Assembly (NCBI RefSeq): GCF_040436345.1
Contig: NC_133218.1
Span: 21,865,570-21,929,569 of the forward strand
Length of the DNA stretch: 64,000 nt
From: Pagrus major
Lineage: Eukaryota; Chordata; Actinopteri; Spariformes; Sparidae
Direction of reading: 5' to 3'
Both the position numbers and the translations under genes were made by a program. Each line of letters starts with the position of its first letter. Position 1 is the first letter of the stretch. This document shows positions 50,031-60,024 of the stretch, in pieces. Under the pieces are notes generated by a model. The model worked only from the letters and a program-made list of their open reading frames with translations, ran no database searches and was not told the DNA's origin.

Positions 50031-53000
50031 ATTGAATACATTGTTGGTATATCATTAAAAATGCTTTTTCCTGTTTTTGCCCTTTTTTTCTGTGTAATGT
50101 TTAATCAGGCTGCTGTGTTTCATGAAAAATCACATAGATGAATCAGTGTGCTGCTTTAATTCCCCTGTGAATGAAGCCTTCACTCCACCAAAACCATCCA
50201 ATTAAAACATATGTAGCAGCAAATGATTATATATGTGTGTGTGTGTGCACATACAAGGATTTTTTTTTTCTTTTCATTGACCTCAGTGAGCTTACACAGG
50301 AATAGACCTAACAGATAAGAACGAGCACAACAAAGCTTAACAAATAAATGTAAAAAAAAATAGAGTATGTACACATGTATATGAACAACTAGGTTCACAG
50401 TTGGGGACTACAGATGTAGAAAATACCAAAGGAGTCCAAGGCAAGCTGAAACCAGGCCAACCAGACCTACCACATCTCTGTATCAGGATTACAGCTGAGA
50501 AGAATCAAAATGGAGACAAATGTATGTAATGACATCATCGCTTTCATATTGTATAACAGATACAAGAACTGAAACGACCAGGCAATTAACAGGAAATGGA
50601 TCAGAAACAAATCTGAGAGTGGGGTTGCAGCGATATTACTTTTTGAGGTATACAGTGATATAAAAATTGATGATTACTATATTGTGTGCATTTGCTTATC
50701 TTTTTTCAATGTTATATCAAGCATATCTGTAAAACCACAAATAAGAAAACTGAATGTTTCTTTATGTTGTACCTTTTTTAGGTTGAATGGTTTATTTCAC
50801 TCTTGTCACAACTCTTATGCTCTGGTAAAGTTAAGGCACAAAAAACACTTGGTTAGGGTTAGGAAAACATCATGGTTTGGCTTAAAATACCTGTTTTGGT
50901 CGCTACGATCACAGATGCAGATGGCCAAACATCCTGAGAAAAAAACAGCTTGTTTTGGTCACCAAAAAACAGCTGGAAATATCCCCAGGTGTCCTTATAT
51001 CAACTGTGACTCGACCTGCAGTCAGCCATTTGCCAGCCTTCTTGGCTTGTAACAACTGGGCTGAACAGTAAAGATAAATGACTCAGCGTACTTATAACAG
51101 TGGTACCTTGAGAGCATAATATTTTTTGAGATGGTACACGGTGTCAAGTTTGAGACATACTGTTCTATGACACCAAAATAAATATGTTTGTGTTACAGGT
51201 CTTTGTTGTTTGGCCAAAGCTAGAGATATAAAGATGTCACTTTGTGTCATGGGAAAATGTGATGAGCATGTTTCACTATTTTCTGACATTTTATAGAACA
51301 ATCAATCAGTTTTATCTCAGATCAATCGAAAAAACACAAAACGAATGCCCTAAAACTGACGACCACCAACAGCAGTAAAACAACAACAATGGCAATACAA
51401 TAATCTAGGCTACCACACAATGGTACAACAATATCACAAGGGACAGGGGGAGATGGATGATCCTGGGGCGGCCAGCTCTGCCACTGCAGGCCATTCACTG
51501 TGTCCAGCAGGAGGGAAGCTGAAAGGACAAAATCAGCACAACGGCAAACAAAAGGCAGGAAGAGGACACATCCGGTAATTTTTACATAATTTAGATTATG
51601 TGAATTATTCCTGGACATCAGAGGACACACAAACACCCAACAGGCCAGAGTCAAAGAGAAGAGCAAGAGACATGTAAATGTAACAGTTGGAGCATGAATG
51701 CAGTGTGGTAACACCTCCCCAAACATGAAACATTTAATTAAAGCTGCGGCTAACAATTATTTTCTTTTCTCCAACCGACAATCCACAACCCCGAGGTATT
51801 TCATTTATTATCTCGTGACAAAAGGACCAGAGCAAATCGCCACTGGTCGGCATAATTTTCTGTTGACATACAGTACTTATCTTAGTTGCTTCAGTGCTGC
51901 ATTTAAATAGAGCTACATGCAATTCTTTTTATTACAGATTAATATGGTGACTAAAAAATGACTCCTTCACATTGTTTTTTTGTTTCCTACCAACAGTCCA
52001 CAACCCAAAGCAATTAACAATGATATAAAATAGAGAAAAAAAATAAAATCCTCACATTTGAGAAGCTGGAACCAGAGAATGTTTGCTTGATAAACGACTT
52101 GAATGATAACTGGGTATCAGTATTGTTGTGGATTCATCTTACGTCATCCACTAATCAACTGACCGTCTGTTTCAGAACAACATTTAATATTTACAGTATG
52201 GGTGCAAATTTTGAGCAGTTTCTTTTATTTAAATTGTCGGCTCCATTATCGATTAATGATTAATAATGTATGAAATATGTTGGATGTTTCTCCATTGGAA
52301 AACCACTGACTTGATCTATGTGTGATGCAGAATCAGAGAAGGCTACATTAGGAGTCAATTTACTTTATTTTTGAGAGGTAGATTCAAATGTTTAATAAGG
52401 TATTATTAGCAAAATATGAACTGATCACAAATGATTTCCACGCACAGTAAAATCCATATTCCAGCAATGCTTTACTGCTTTTTGTGCAAGGAAAAATAAA
52501 ATGGGTAACCAATAGGACAATTTTATCATATAATAAAAAAGGTGTCGTCGACAGCTTTGCTCAATCAACAACAGTTAGATGATTAATTTTGTTTTTCTGC
52601 TCCTGTTCAACCTCAGTGCCTGTACCACCAACCTGCTCCTCCTTCCAGTGCTTTGTTCTGAACGGAGCATGTTGAGGGGGTTGGGTATAAGAAACAGGGT
52701 GTGGCTTCACTGTTGTCATGGCAACAGAGATATCCCTGCTTTGAACCCCATCAACCAGTCACCGTATGGAGTGGAGGAACGATGGCACATGCAGAAAACA
52801 TTACAAACATGCATGCTGTAATCGACATGGAGTCTCTGCCTGCAGCCCCGTCACACATACAAACAGCACACAGAGCCGAGCGCCTGCACATGGAGGAGAC
52901 ACGCACAATGGTTTTCTGAGCAATTCCAAAGACCTGTAATAACCTGAGATACATCCAATACTATCCCCTTTAGTGACAGAGTGATAGGCTCTCCGGTTTC

Positions 53001-53999
53001 TCAGAGTTCAAACATGCATAGCCCATCAGTTATACCAGCAATACTGCTGTACAGCAATATCTCCCCTAATAGGCTGCTGCTGTTATAAAACACAAGGTTA
53101 CATGACATTATTAGGCTTCGTAAACAGGAGTCAACGGGTTCTCTGAGTGTTTCTGTGTGATGTGATGAGCGCCTGACCTGCAGACAACCCCATAGAGGAG
53201 GTGGTAGAACATAAAGCAGAGGAGCTGATGTCTCCATACTGCCAAAATCTGCTGTTCAGTATGTCAGTGGTTATTGTGTACAAGTGAGATTTGACAACAA
53301 GAGGCTGAATTTACCTCCAACAAACATCAGACATTACAGCAGCACCAGATTGGAAAATTGCTTACATATATTCAAAAATAAACCAGTTCTCGACATTAGA
53401 TATGCAAAGCCCTTGTGCACTTCCATCATCTGAAAGCTGCACCATTATTCAGTCCCAGTCCCTCAGACAAACAGCTCAATATCAGTCAGCATAGCTTTGC
53501 TTTCCAAACGTAGCTGCATTTAGAAGATATGAAACACTTACTATGGAGCCCCAAAGTTATTCAATGGCAGCTGCACTAATGAAATGAAAAAAAGCTTGAT
53601 CAATACAGTATTTTACTTTCAACATATTGTTAGACCTAACTGTTATAAGCCATATAAAATGGACTGTAATAGCCACACACTGTATATGTTAAGAAATATT
53701 ACCATCTGGTGGTGAAATGTAGTACTGCGTAACACTGCTGCTGACCCAGATGGGTGTCAAGGGGAAAAGACTCAAAAAAGTGGAGAAACAAACACAAAGA
53801 CTTCAACATGTATCATGTCAGGACAATAAAAATGGCTTTCATAGTCACCGAACCTCAACTGAATTGGAAACCTATGGGAGAAGAAATCTTTGGAGGATTT
53901 CCTCGAACAACCTATGAGAGGAAAACATACCTTTTATCGCCCCCCATTACCTTTAAGTTAGCTAACTTGGCAAACGAACCAGCTAAAAGCCCAAACTGT

Positions 54000-54007
54000 A
54001 TTTGGAA
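54000..54007. repeat. Left 8-bp target-site duplication of the hAT element
   Basis: ATTTGGAA immediately precedes the left terminal inverted repeat and is repeated exactly at 55,446-55,453. Confidence 0.9.
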
Positions 54008-55445
54008 TAGGGATGTAACGGTATGAAAATTTCACACCACGGTAATAGTGACCAAAATTATCACGGTTATCGGTATACCGCGGTATTTTTAAAATGTCTT
54101 CAAAATGTTGAAAAAACACTGATACACTGATAAATTGAAATAATTTCACCAAGATTTATATTTAAATAGATTTATTATATATTAAAAGGCTTAGGGTATA
54201 AGCAGCCTGTTTTTGAAACGCGTCCTGTAATGTCTGCGTTACAGAGGTAGAATGAGATGTACTGGCAGTAGCACTCGATTGGCCAGCAGATCCTCTCTGT
54301 GAAAAAAATTAATAGAAAATGTCATTATTAATTATTACTGTCATTGTTACTTAATACTAAGGGTGCAACCAACAGATCACAAAACTCACAATCTAGATCA
54401 TGTCACTTTTGTGAGAAACAGGTTGGATAATTTTTTAGATCAAAACAAAAAGGATTATTGTTGAATTAATTATGAACACTATTTTGGCTCTTATCTCTAT
54501 CTAGACACTTGTTATATTCACCATTTCAGATTATTCTTTATATATAGTCTATTCTACAAATAATCCACAAGTATTATATATTTCTGATATTACTTATATA
54601 TATATTGGCTGTCTGTCTCTGTCTGCTTGCTCGTCTGTTGTCAATGGACTCGGTCAATCTGATTGGTCTAATGGCTGCTGAGCCACAGGTAGATGCTGCT
54701 CCGGTGAACGGAGCTCAGATGAAAGTCAGTCATCTCAGTCAGTTTGCATTCACTAACTCAGTCCACCCAGTACGTGTTTGTCTCAAATCCTCCTCACTGC
54801 AGCTCTGCATCAATGTTTGGGGAATTATTAGGTCGACTTTAAAAAGTGAAATCTACAATTAATAAGCGTTTCAGATAACGTGCCAAATCACGGATCAACT
54901 TCGTTCAGTTATACCACTATCTGGTCAGTTTGCATTAGTGACAACAGCAAATTAGACAGAGAAAACTCGACATACACACATCATTCACCTGAGCTTAAGG
55001 TTAATTTACCTTGCATTCGCTGAACAGTTGAGGGCGATGGTCGCGCAAATAAGTAAGTAAATTGGATGTGTTGCTGCCCCTCGCAACAACTTTCTTCTTG
55101 CAGCTCCTGCAGATACGCTGCCATCGTCGACCAGCTGTCCCTGAGCATTCTTATAATAACCAAAATACGCCCAGACTTCAGATTTGGTTCTCTTTGAAGG
55201 CGGAAAAATGCCTTGAGGGCCGCTACTATCACGTCTTCCCTCCACCATGTCTTCTTCACTACATAACAAGCGCACGTTGCACGCTGCGCCTGCGTAGGGA
55301 GACTTGGATAAAGTATCTCGCGAGTTTTCCACACCGTGGTTATCGACCGCGGCGGTTACCATGGTAATTAAAACATAAACGGTAACCTTCACCGTCGGGA
55401 ATGTTACCGTGGTTTACCGTGACACCGGTAACCGTTACATCCCTA
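54008..55445 (-). mobile_element. hAT-superfamily transposon remnant, 1438 bp
   Basis: The element starts TAGGGATGTAACGGT and ends with its exact reverse complement ACCGTTACATCCCTA. The inner ends add further complementary words around cggtataccgcggtat and ttaccgtggtttaccg. It is flanked by an exact 8-bp duplication, ATTTGGAA, which is diagnostic of hAT insertion. Inside, on the minus strand, is a remnant of a BED zinc-finger exon (about 55,010-55,195). The rest of a transposase is missing, so it is a deleted, nonautonomous copy. It lies about 530 bp upstream of the TERB2 start codon and could influence its promoter. Confidence 0.92.
55010..55195 (-). pseudogene. Frameshifted BED zinc-finger exon of a hAT transposase
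   Basis: On the minus strand the frame reads SEVWAYFGYYKNAQGQLVDD, typical of the BED-type zinc finger of ZBED-like hAT transposases (aromatic positions Trp and Tyr/Phe before the metal site). Just after it, near 55,114, one base appears to be missing. The Cys-x2-Cys part and the following TSNLLTYLRDHRPQLFSECK are found in a different frame. The second frame ends in AAG before gtaaat, a possible splice donor. The metal-binding half is therefore out of frame and the copy is dead. Confidence 0.8.
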
Positions 55446-55453
55446 ATTTGGAA
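55446..55453. repeat. Right 8-bp target-site duplication of the hAT element
   Basis: ATTTGGAA follows directly after the right terminal inverted repeat and matches 54,000-54,007 exactly. Confidence 0.9.
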
Positions 55454-55978
55454 AACTAGAAAACAGGATATTTTTTTCTTTTGGTGGCTGTAATTTAAAA
55501 AAGTAAACAAAAACAGCCCCACCAATTAGTCTCCTAAGATCCCATCATCCAAATGTTAAGATTGCCCAGCCTCCATTACTGTTCACTTAGCTAACTTTGC
55601 TAACTAACCATCTAACCATTTTTTTTTTCTTTAGGAGGCTGTAATTTTAAATTGTACAGGTTTAGAAAAAAAAATCATATAAAAACGAAACATTAAACAA
55701 TATGTACAAGCACAGCCATACAACTAAGCATCGTAACAGCCAAGTATTAAGATAGCTAGCCTCAGGCCTTGCTAACTGTTTGATTTGTCGTTCGTCCCTC
55801 AGAATTCCGACAGTTTTTGACAGCATTTAAACGCAGCAGAGTCGTTTGAGCACGAAACAGCAAACAGCGGGACAACAGCAGCAGCTTCAGCAGCTAGCTG
55901 AAGAGTTACTGGGCTTTTATTTTTATACGTATAATTACTAGTTGAAACTAGCTAACAAGGCTAATAAACGCTGTTGCC

Positions 55979-58675
55979 ATGTTTAGGAATAAGTCTGCCT
56001 GGTTCTCCAGTAGTGCACCACAGGAATGTCACAACTTTTGGGGTAAGTGCTGTCAGCTAGCTAACTGTTAATCTACTATCAGGTCAAGGTTTATAGTAGC
56101 CTGTGTTTATTTTAGTTAGCAATCTAAGAGACTGACATTGTGTTAGGTTAATGTTATGGTGAAACAAAAATTTAAGTAAAAACAGTGCCACTTACCAAGA
56201 TTAGGAATCTGTGCTGCCTCCATGACAGCCAAGGCCAGTAGATATGATGTACTTGGCCTCAGACTCTGACAGATAGACAGACAGACAGCCTCCTATTAGA
56301 TCTGTAATGCTTGTAAAGCCTATTCCCCTTGATCAAACTTAAATAAAAGTTTCAGCGTAACAGACTGGTGTAGTTTGTAGCCTTAAAACCTGACAATCAG
56401 TTAGCATTATGGCACATCCAGTTCCCTCGTCTCAAAGTCAATGAGATTTTTGAACTGTTCAGTTCAGTTCAGTTCATTTTCTTGACCGCTATATCCGTGA
56501 GGGTCGCGGGAATGTTGCCGCTTTATCCCCCCCTTTCGGGGGGTTGCGGGGCTTACTGGGGCCAAATCCAGTGTTCATATGGGCGGAGGCCAGGGTATAT
56601 CCCTGGACGAGTCGCCAGCTCATCGCAGGGCCCTCTGACGGCAGAGGCTGCCACACAAGGTGCCAACTGCGCGTCAGGAGCAATTTCGGGGTTCAGTATC
56701 TTGCTCAAGGATACTTCGGCATGTGGCTCAGTTCCGCCCAGGGGAGCCTGGGTCACCGGTCACCTGCTCTACCCACTGAGCCACAGCCGCCCCATATTGA
56801 ACACATTTGAACTGGTTTTTGGTTAAATGCCTGAAATAAGGTCTGTGGTTACCACAGGCTTAAGATATTTACACATTTTGTTCTACAACATAAAATTCAT
56901 CATTAAATGTCCCAGAATTTAATTATAATGCGCTTACATGTCTTAAAAATGGTGGTTGCTAACAAGTGGCTAAATGAGACTACAGACTTTAGTTACAAAC
57001 TATTCTAACTTTAACTTTACTTACAAGTTTATGATACTTACATGTTTTGTTCAGCAAGATAATCTTCACAGATGAACACCACTTTTGTGATTTTCGAAGT
57101 GTAAATTAAATCGCTAGACGTAAAAAGCTAACGTTGTGTTTGCCACAGAGATTATTTTCGGCAATAATCGAAAATCCAATTGAAAAGTCTCACAGGCTTT
57201 TTGTCGAGGGGACCAGTCTATGCCAGTCTATACATCAAGTCTCCTGAACCACCTGCAGTTCAGCATGGCTCAAGAATTCCTTTACACATTTAAATTGGAC
57301 CTGCTATTGTCAGTTTGAGCTGGCTTTTTGCTTAAAATAACATTTTTCTTGTAGTTTTGGAGGGTGGGACCATTGCTGGTTGGAGAACAGCAGACTACCT
57401 TTTCAGCAAGGACGCTACATGTCCTGACACTCTGAGGTGAGCGTGTTTGAGAGACGAAAAGCTGCACATTTATCATCTAGCAGATCATTTGAAAGTCATG
57501 TTTCCATCATTTCTGGTTTTTTCAGGATATTTGAGAGCAAAGATTATCTTTGGAACAAGGTGGTGGTTTTTCACTGCTTGTTTCTGTCCACCTGTGAGAA
57601 GAGACAGAGCGTCAAGTCTGTGTGCATTGGTCATTATGTGCTGCCTCCGGCCTCAGTGCAGGAAGGTGAGGACAACTATGTTTATTGATTTGTTGTGAAA
57701 CATGCTAAATCAGTGGATCCCAACCTTGGGATCTGGACCTGTAAGGAGATCCCAGCATTAGTCTGAAGGGTTACAAGATGGTTAACAATAAAAAAAATAA
57801 AAAACATATTTAATCTTTGTTAATACTGGATTGTTTTACCTCTTCGGGCCTCAGAAATATTCAAAGGGATGAGTCATTCGTTTGATGAAAACCAATTTTA
57901 TGAATTACTCAACTCCTGCCATGTTTTGTCTGATTATCATTTAAGAAGTGAGAAACGTGGTTGGGAGGTTGATTTGGGAGTGTGAAGATGAGCAGTCAGA
58001 AGCAGAGGTAAGTACACCAGGATGTTGAATTTACACAAAGGCAGATCATGTAAATTACTGTAAGCTTCTTAGTTTAATTCTGTTTTTCAGGGTTCCCATA
58101 AGAGTTTGAGTTACCAGACAGAGGATGAGCACAGTGAAGGAGAAGTCAGCACAAGCAAGTATGTTAAATATTTAGAAACTCAAAAAAGAGCTCAGAAAAT
58201 TGTAAACCGTCCCGTAAACTAATTTTGCCTTTGATGCTCTTTAAGCAGCTGCGAACCATGTGACACAGACTCATCAGGAAGTGAAGCCCCTTTATGTGGT
58301 CATTTGCGGGATTATCCAGTTAGTAACATGTTCACAGGTGAAACATTAATGTTAATTTCATAATTTCAATCATACTGTTCTTTGAGTAAATGTCTGTAGT
58401 TGTTTTTGATTAGATAATAAGCGATAACTAACCATATTGAAGATGTGGTGCAATCTGTATTTTTAGATTATGAGACAATCTTTTGTAGGTATTGGAAGTA
58501 TGTTTTGTATTGTTCAGTGTGTTGACATTATGCTTTTTATTCTGGTGACTTGTTCACTGTAGGGTATGTCAGCATGGACAACCTGCAGAAATATTCAGAT
58601 GATCTGTGTGATTTCCATCCCGGGTGTGTCCGATGCTCCAACTGTAAAGCCCACTGCTGCTTGCCACACACATAA
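55979..58675 (+). CDS. terb2: Telomere repeat-binding bouquet formation protein 2
   Basis: Seven coding exons: 55,979-56,042; 57,355-57,436; 57,526-57,665; 57,946-58,007; 58,091-58,158; 58,249-58,337; 58,563-58,675. All introns are GT-AG, phases match throughout, and the sum is 618 nt (205 aa; human about 220). TERB2 is a meiosis-specific protein that, with TERB1 and MAJIN, ties telomeres to the inner nuclear membrane in prophase I. The N-terminus (MFRNKSAWFSSSAPQECHNF, then W), the EGGTI...ADYLFS...PDTLR block and CIGHYVLPPAS match human TERB2 as I recall it. The late NYPVNNMVTGYISID motif is seen as DYPVSNMFTGYVSMD. In human the C-terminal part binds MAJIN. Here the last 17 residues are cysteine-rich (HPGCVRCSNCKAHCC) and unlike the mammalian tail. 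Exon 6 has a tandem acceptor (aag/cag), so 58,246 could be used and would add one Ser. Intron 1 contains a fish repeat. Its start is the first ATG of the conserved N-terminus. Confidence 0.93.
56461..56795 (+). repeat. Interspersed fish repeat in TERB2 intron 1
   Basis: A GC-rich island in AT-rich intron, running from ttcttgaccgctatatccgtgag to ctgctctacccactgagccacagccgccc. The ending ctactgagccac and the phrase ttgctcaaggatacttcggcatgtggc are familiar from many fish genomes. Frames within it on both strands (up to 114 codons) are not genes. The family name is unknown to me. Confidence 0.65.
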
Positions 58676-58712
58676 AGCAGTCGTGCACTCAGAGACAAGC
58701 ATGTTGAAGAAG

Positions 58713-58718
58713 AATAAA
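58713..58718 (+). terminator. Poly(A) signal AATAAA, first candidate for TERB2
   Basis: AATAAA 38 bases after the stop codon, with gttgtgg downstream. It would give a very short 3' UTR. Confidence 0.5.
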
Positions 58719-58842
58719 TATCAGTTGTGGTATTAACAGTCACAAGAAATATATATAATATACCAGAAAATGAGTTATGTGTTTGTTTGTTTTTTTATGG
58801 TTGCATTGCCCGCTTGCACTGTAGATGTTTACAGTGACATAA

Positions 58843-58848
58843 AATAAA
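58843..58848 (+). terminator. Poly(A) signal AATAAA, second candidate for TERB2
   Basis: AATAAA about 170 bases after the stop codon, followed within 50 bases by T/GT-rich sequence (ttttgtccacattatttcattgtgtctgctgtttgtttt), a better downstream element than at the first candidate. Confidence 0.6.
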
Positions 58849-58875
58849 TGTGTACCATGGCTAATGCTGATTTCA

Positions 58876-60024
58876 TTTTGTCCACATTATTTCATTGTGT
58901 CTGCTGTTTGTTTTATCCCTCTCACATAGTCCCATTTTGTTCACGTTGCCCAGTGAAATTGAAATAGATAAATGGTACAAAAGGGTAAAATAACTTACAT
59001 CTGCCTGACAGTGTGTACAATACTGCTCAGTTTCTGATATGACAACGGAGTGACGATACACTTGAATTAAAATTGTTAAGTTGTCCATAAGAGGAGTCAA
59101 GTAATTTGTGCACTCAACTAACATACTTACTTTCTAAAGGTATACCTGACCAGACAATGTTTTGTACTTTTTAAGAAATACAGCACAAGGTGGAAAAATC
59201 ACAGATGACAGACAGCACGAGACAAGTGAGACATATAGAAAAGTGTATTGTAAGAACAAATATACCAAAATGGAAAGGCTTTACAGCTGTTTACAATTTG
59301 ATTAAACAAACACTTTCTTCAATAAGACATTTTGGCTTTTCTTTTTTTAAAATTGACTTTCAATAAGACATTTGAAATCAGAAAGTTTTCTCTACAATGT
59401 AGAAACCATTAGAAGAGGGGGAAAAAAGAAATTGTTGACATATTGTTTCACAATCACATTAGTAATCAGAAAGATGGTTATTTCATACAAAAACAAACAG
59501 GTACTATACTCAAAATGGTTTCAATTTAATTAAATGTAAATAATAATAAATAAAATTCTCATCAGATGAAAACAAACTGCTGTACCTCATTCTGTACAGC
59601 CTGTTTCCTATTGGACAATCGTATCGGACTGAGCGTAGTATAACGTTAAAGTTAAAGGGTTTTTAATGGTAATCACATCACGGCATATCTATTAGACAGG
59701 TTTAATATCAGCCTTTAATTACTAAAAACATAATTTAAATACGTTGCAAAGTAATACAGAGCAATGTGAGGGTTAAATGTAGTTAAATGAGCGAGGTTGA
59801 ATTTCTTTGCGTGGCCGCGCTCACCCCTGCAGAGTGGACTGTTCCACGGGTCGTTAGCCAATCACATGCTTTGTTTTGGTACCTGCCCTGCTAACAGGAA
59901 GGTGTAGCTCGCTCGCTCGCTGCTGTGTGTACTTTGACACCAGCAGGACTGAGGTTTGTCTCTCCGGACTCTTCATCTGTCTGGTTCATGTTCATCCTGC
60001 TGTCAGCTCGCTGTCACACCCGTC
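58876..60024 (+). promoter_or_regulatory. TERB2-SORD intergenic region and SORD promoter/5' UTR
   Basis: The left two thirds are AT-rich without visible features. GC and CpG content rises from about 59,800 (gcgtggccgcgctcacc, gctcgctcgctcgctgctg), consistent with the SORD promoter. A CCAAT box (tagCCAATca) is at 59,858-59,862. No TATA box was seen. Two upstream ATGs in the presumed leader (59,876 and 59,925) open short frames that would overlap the SORD start. Confidence 0.5.

Larger units (their letters stand above)
36367..53999. other. Gene-poor stretch with mobile-element remains
   Basis: I see no exon that I would defend across about 17.6 kb. It contains the MITE at 37,409-37,882, a 24-unit GA microsatellite, a duplicated motif near 42.1-42.3 kb, a repeat near 45.5-45.7 kb, a 20-bp palindrome at 47,232-47,251 and a possible LINE tail near 50 kb. 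It is either the long 5' part of the minus-strand gene or intergenic space between that gene and TERB2. Confidence 0.4.

Noticed and set aside
51322..51756. 144-codon minus-strand frame with hydrophobic segments
   Set aside because: Looks like membrane segments but arises from T-rich sequence. There is an acceptor-like tttcag inside but no consistent exon structure.
56482..56826. 114-codon frame in TERB2 intron 1
   Set aside because: Lies entirely in the interspersed repeat; several overlapping frames on both strands are equally open.
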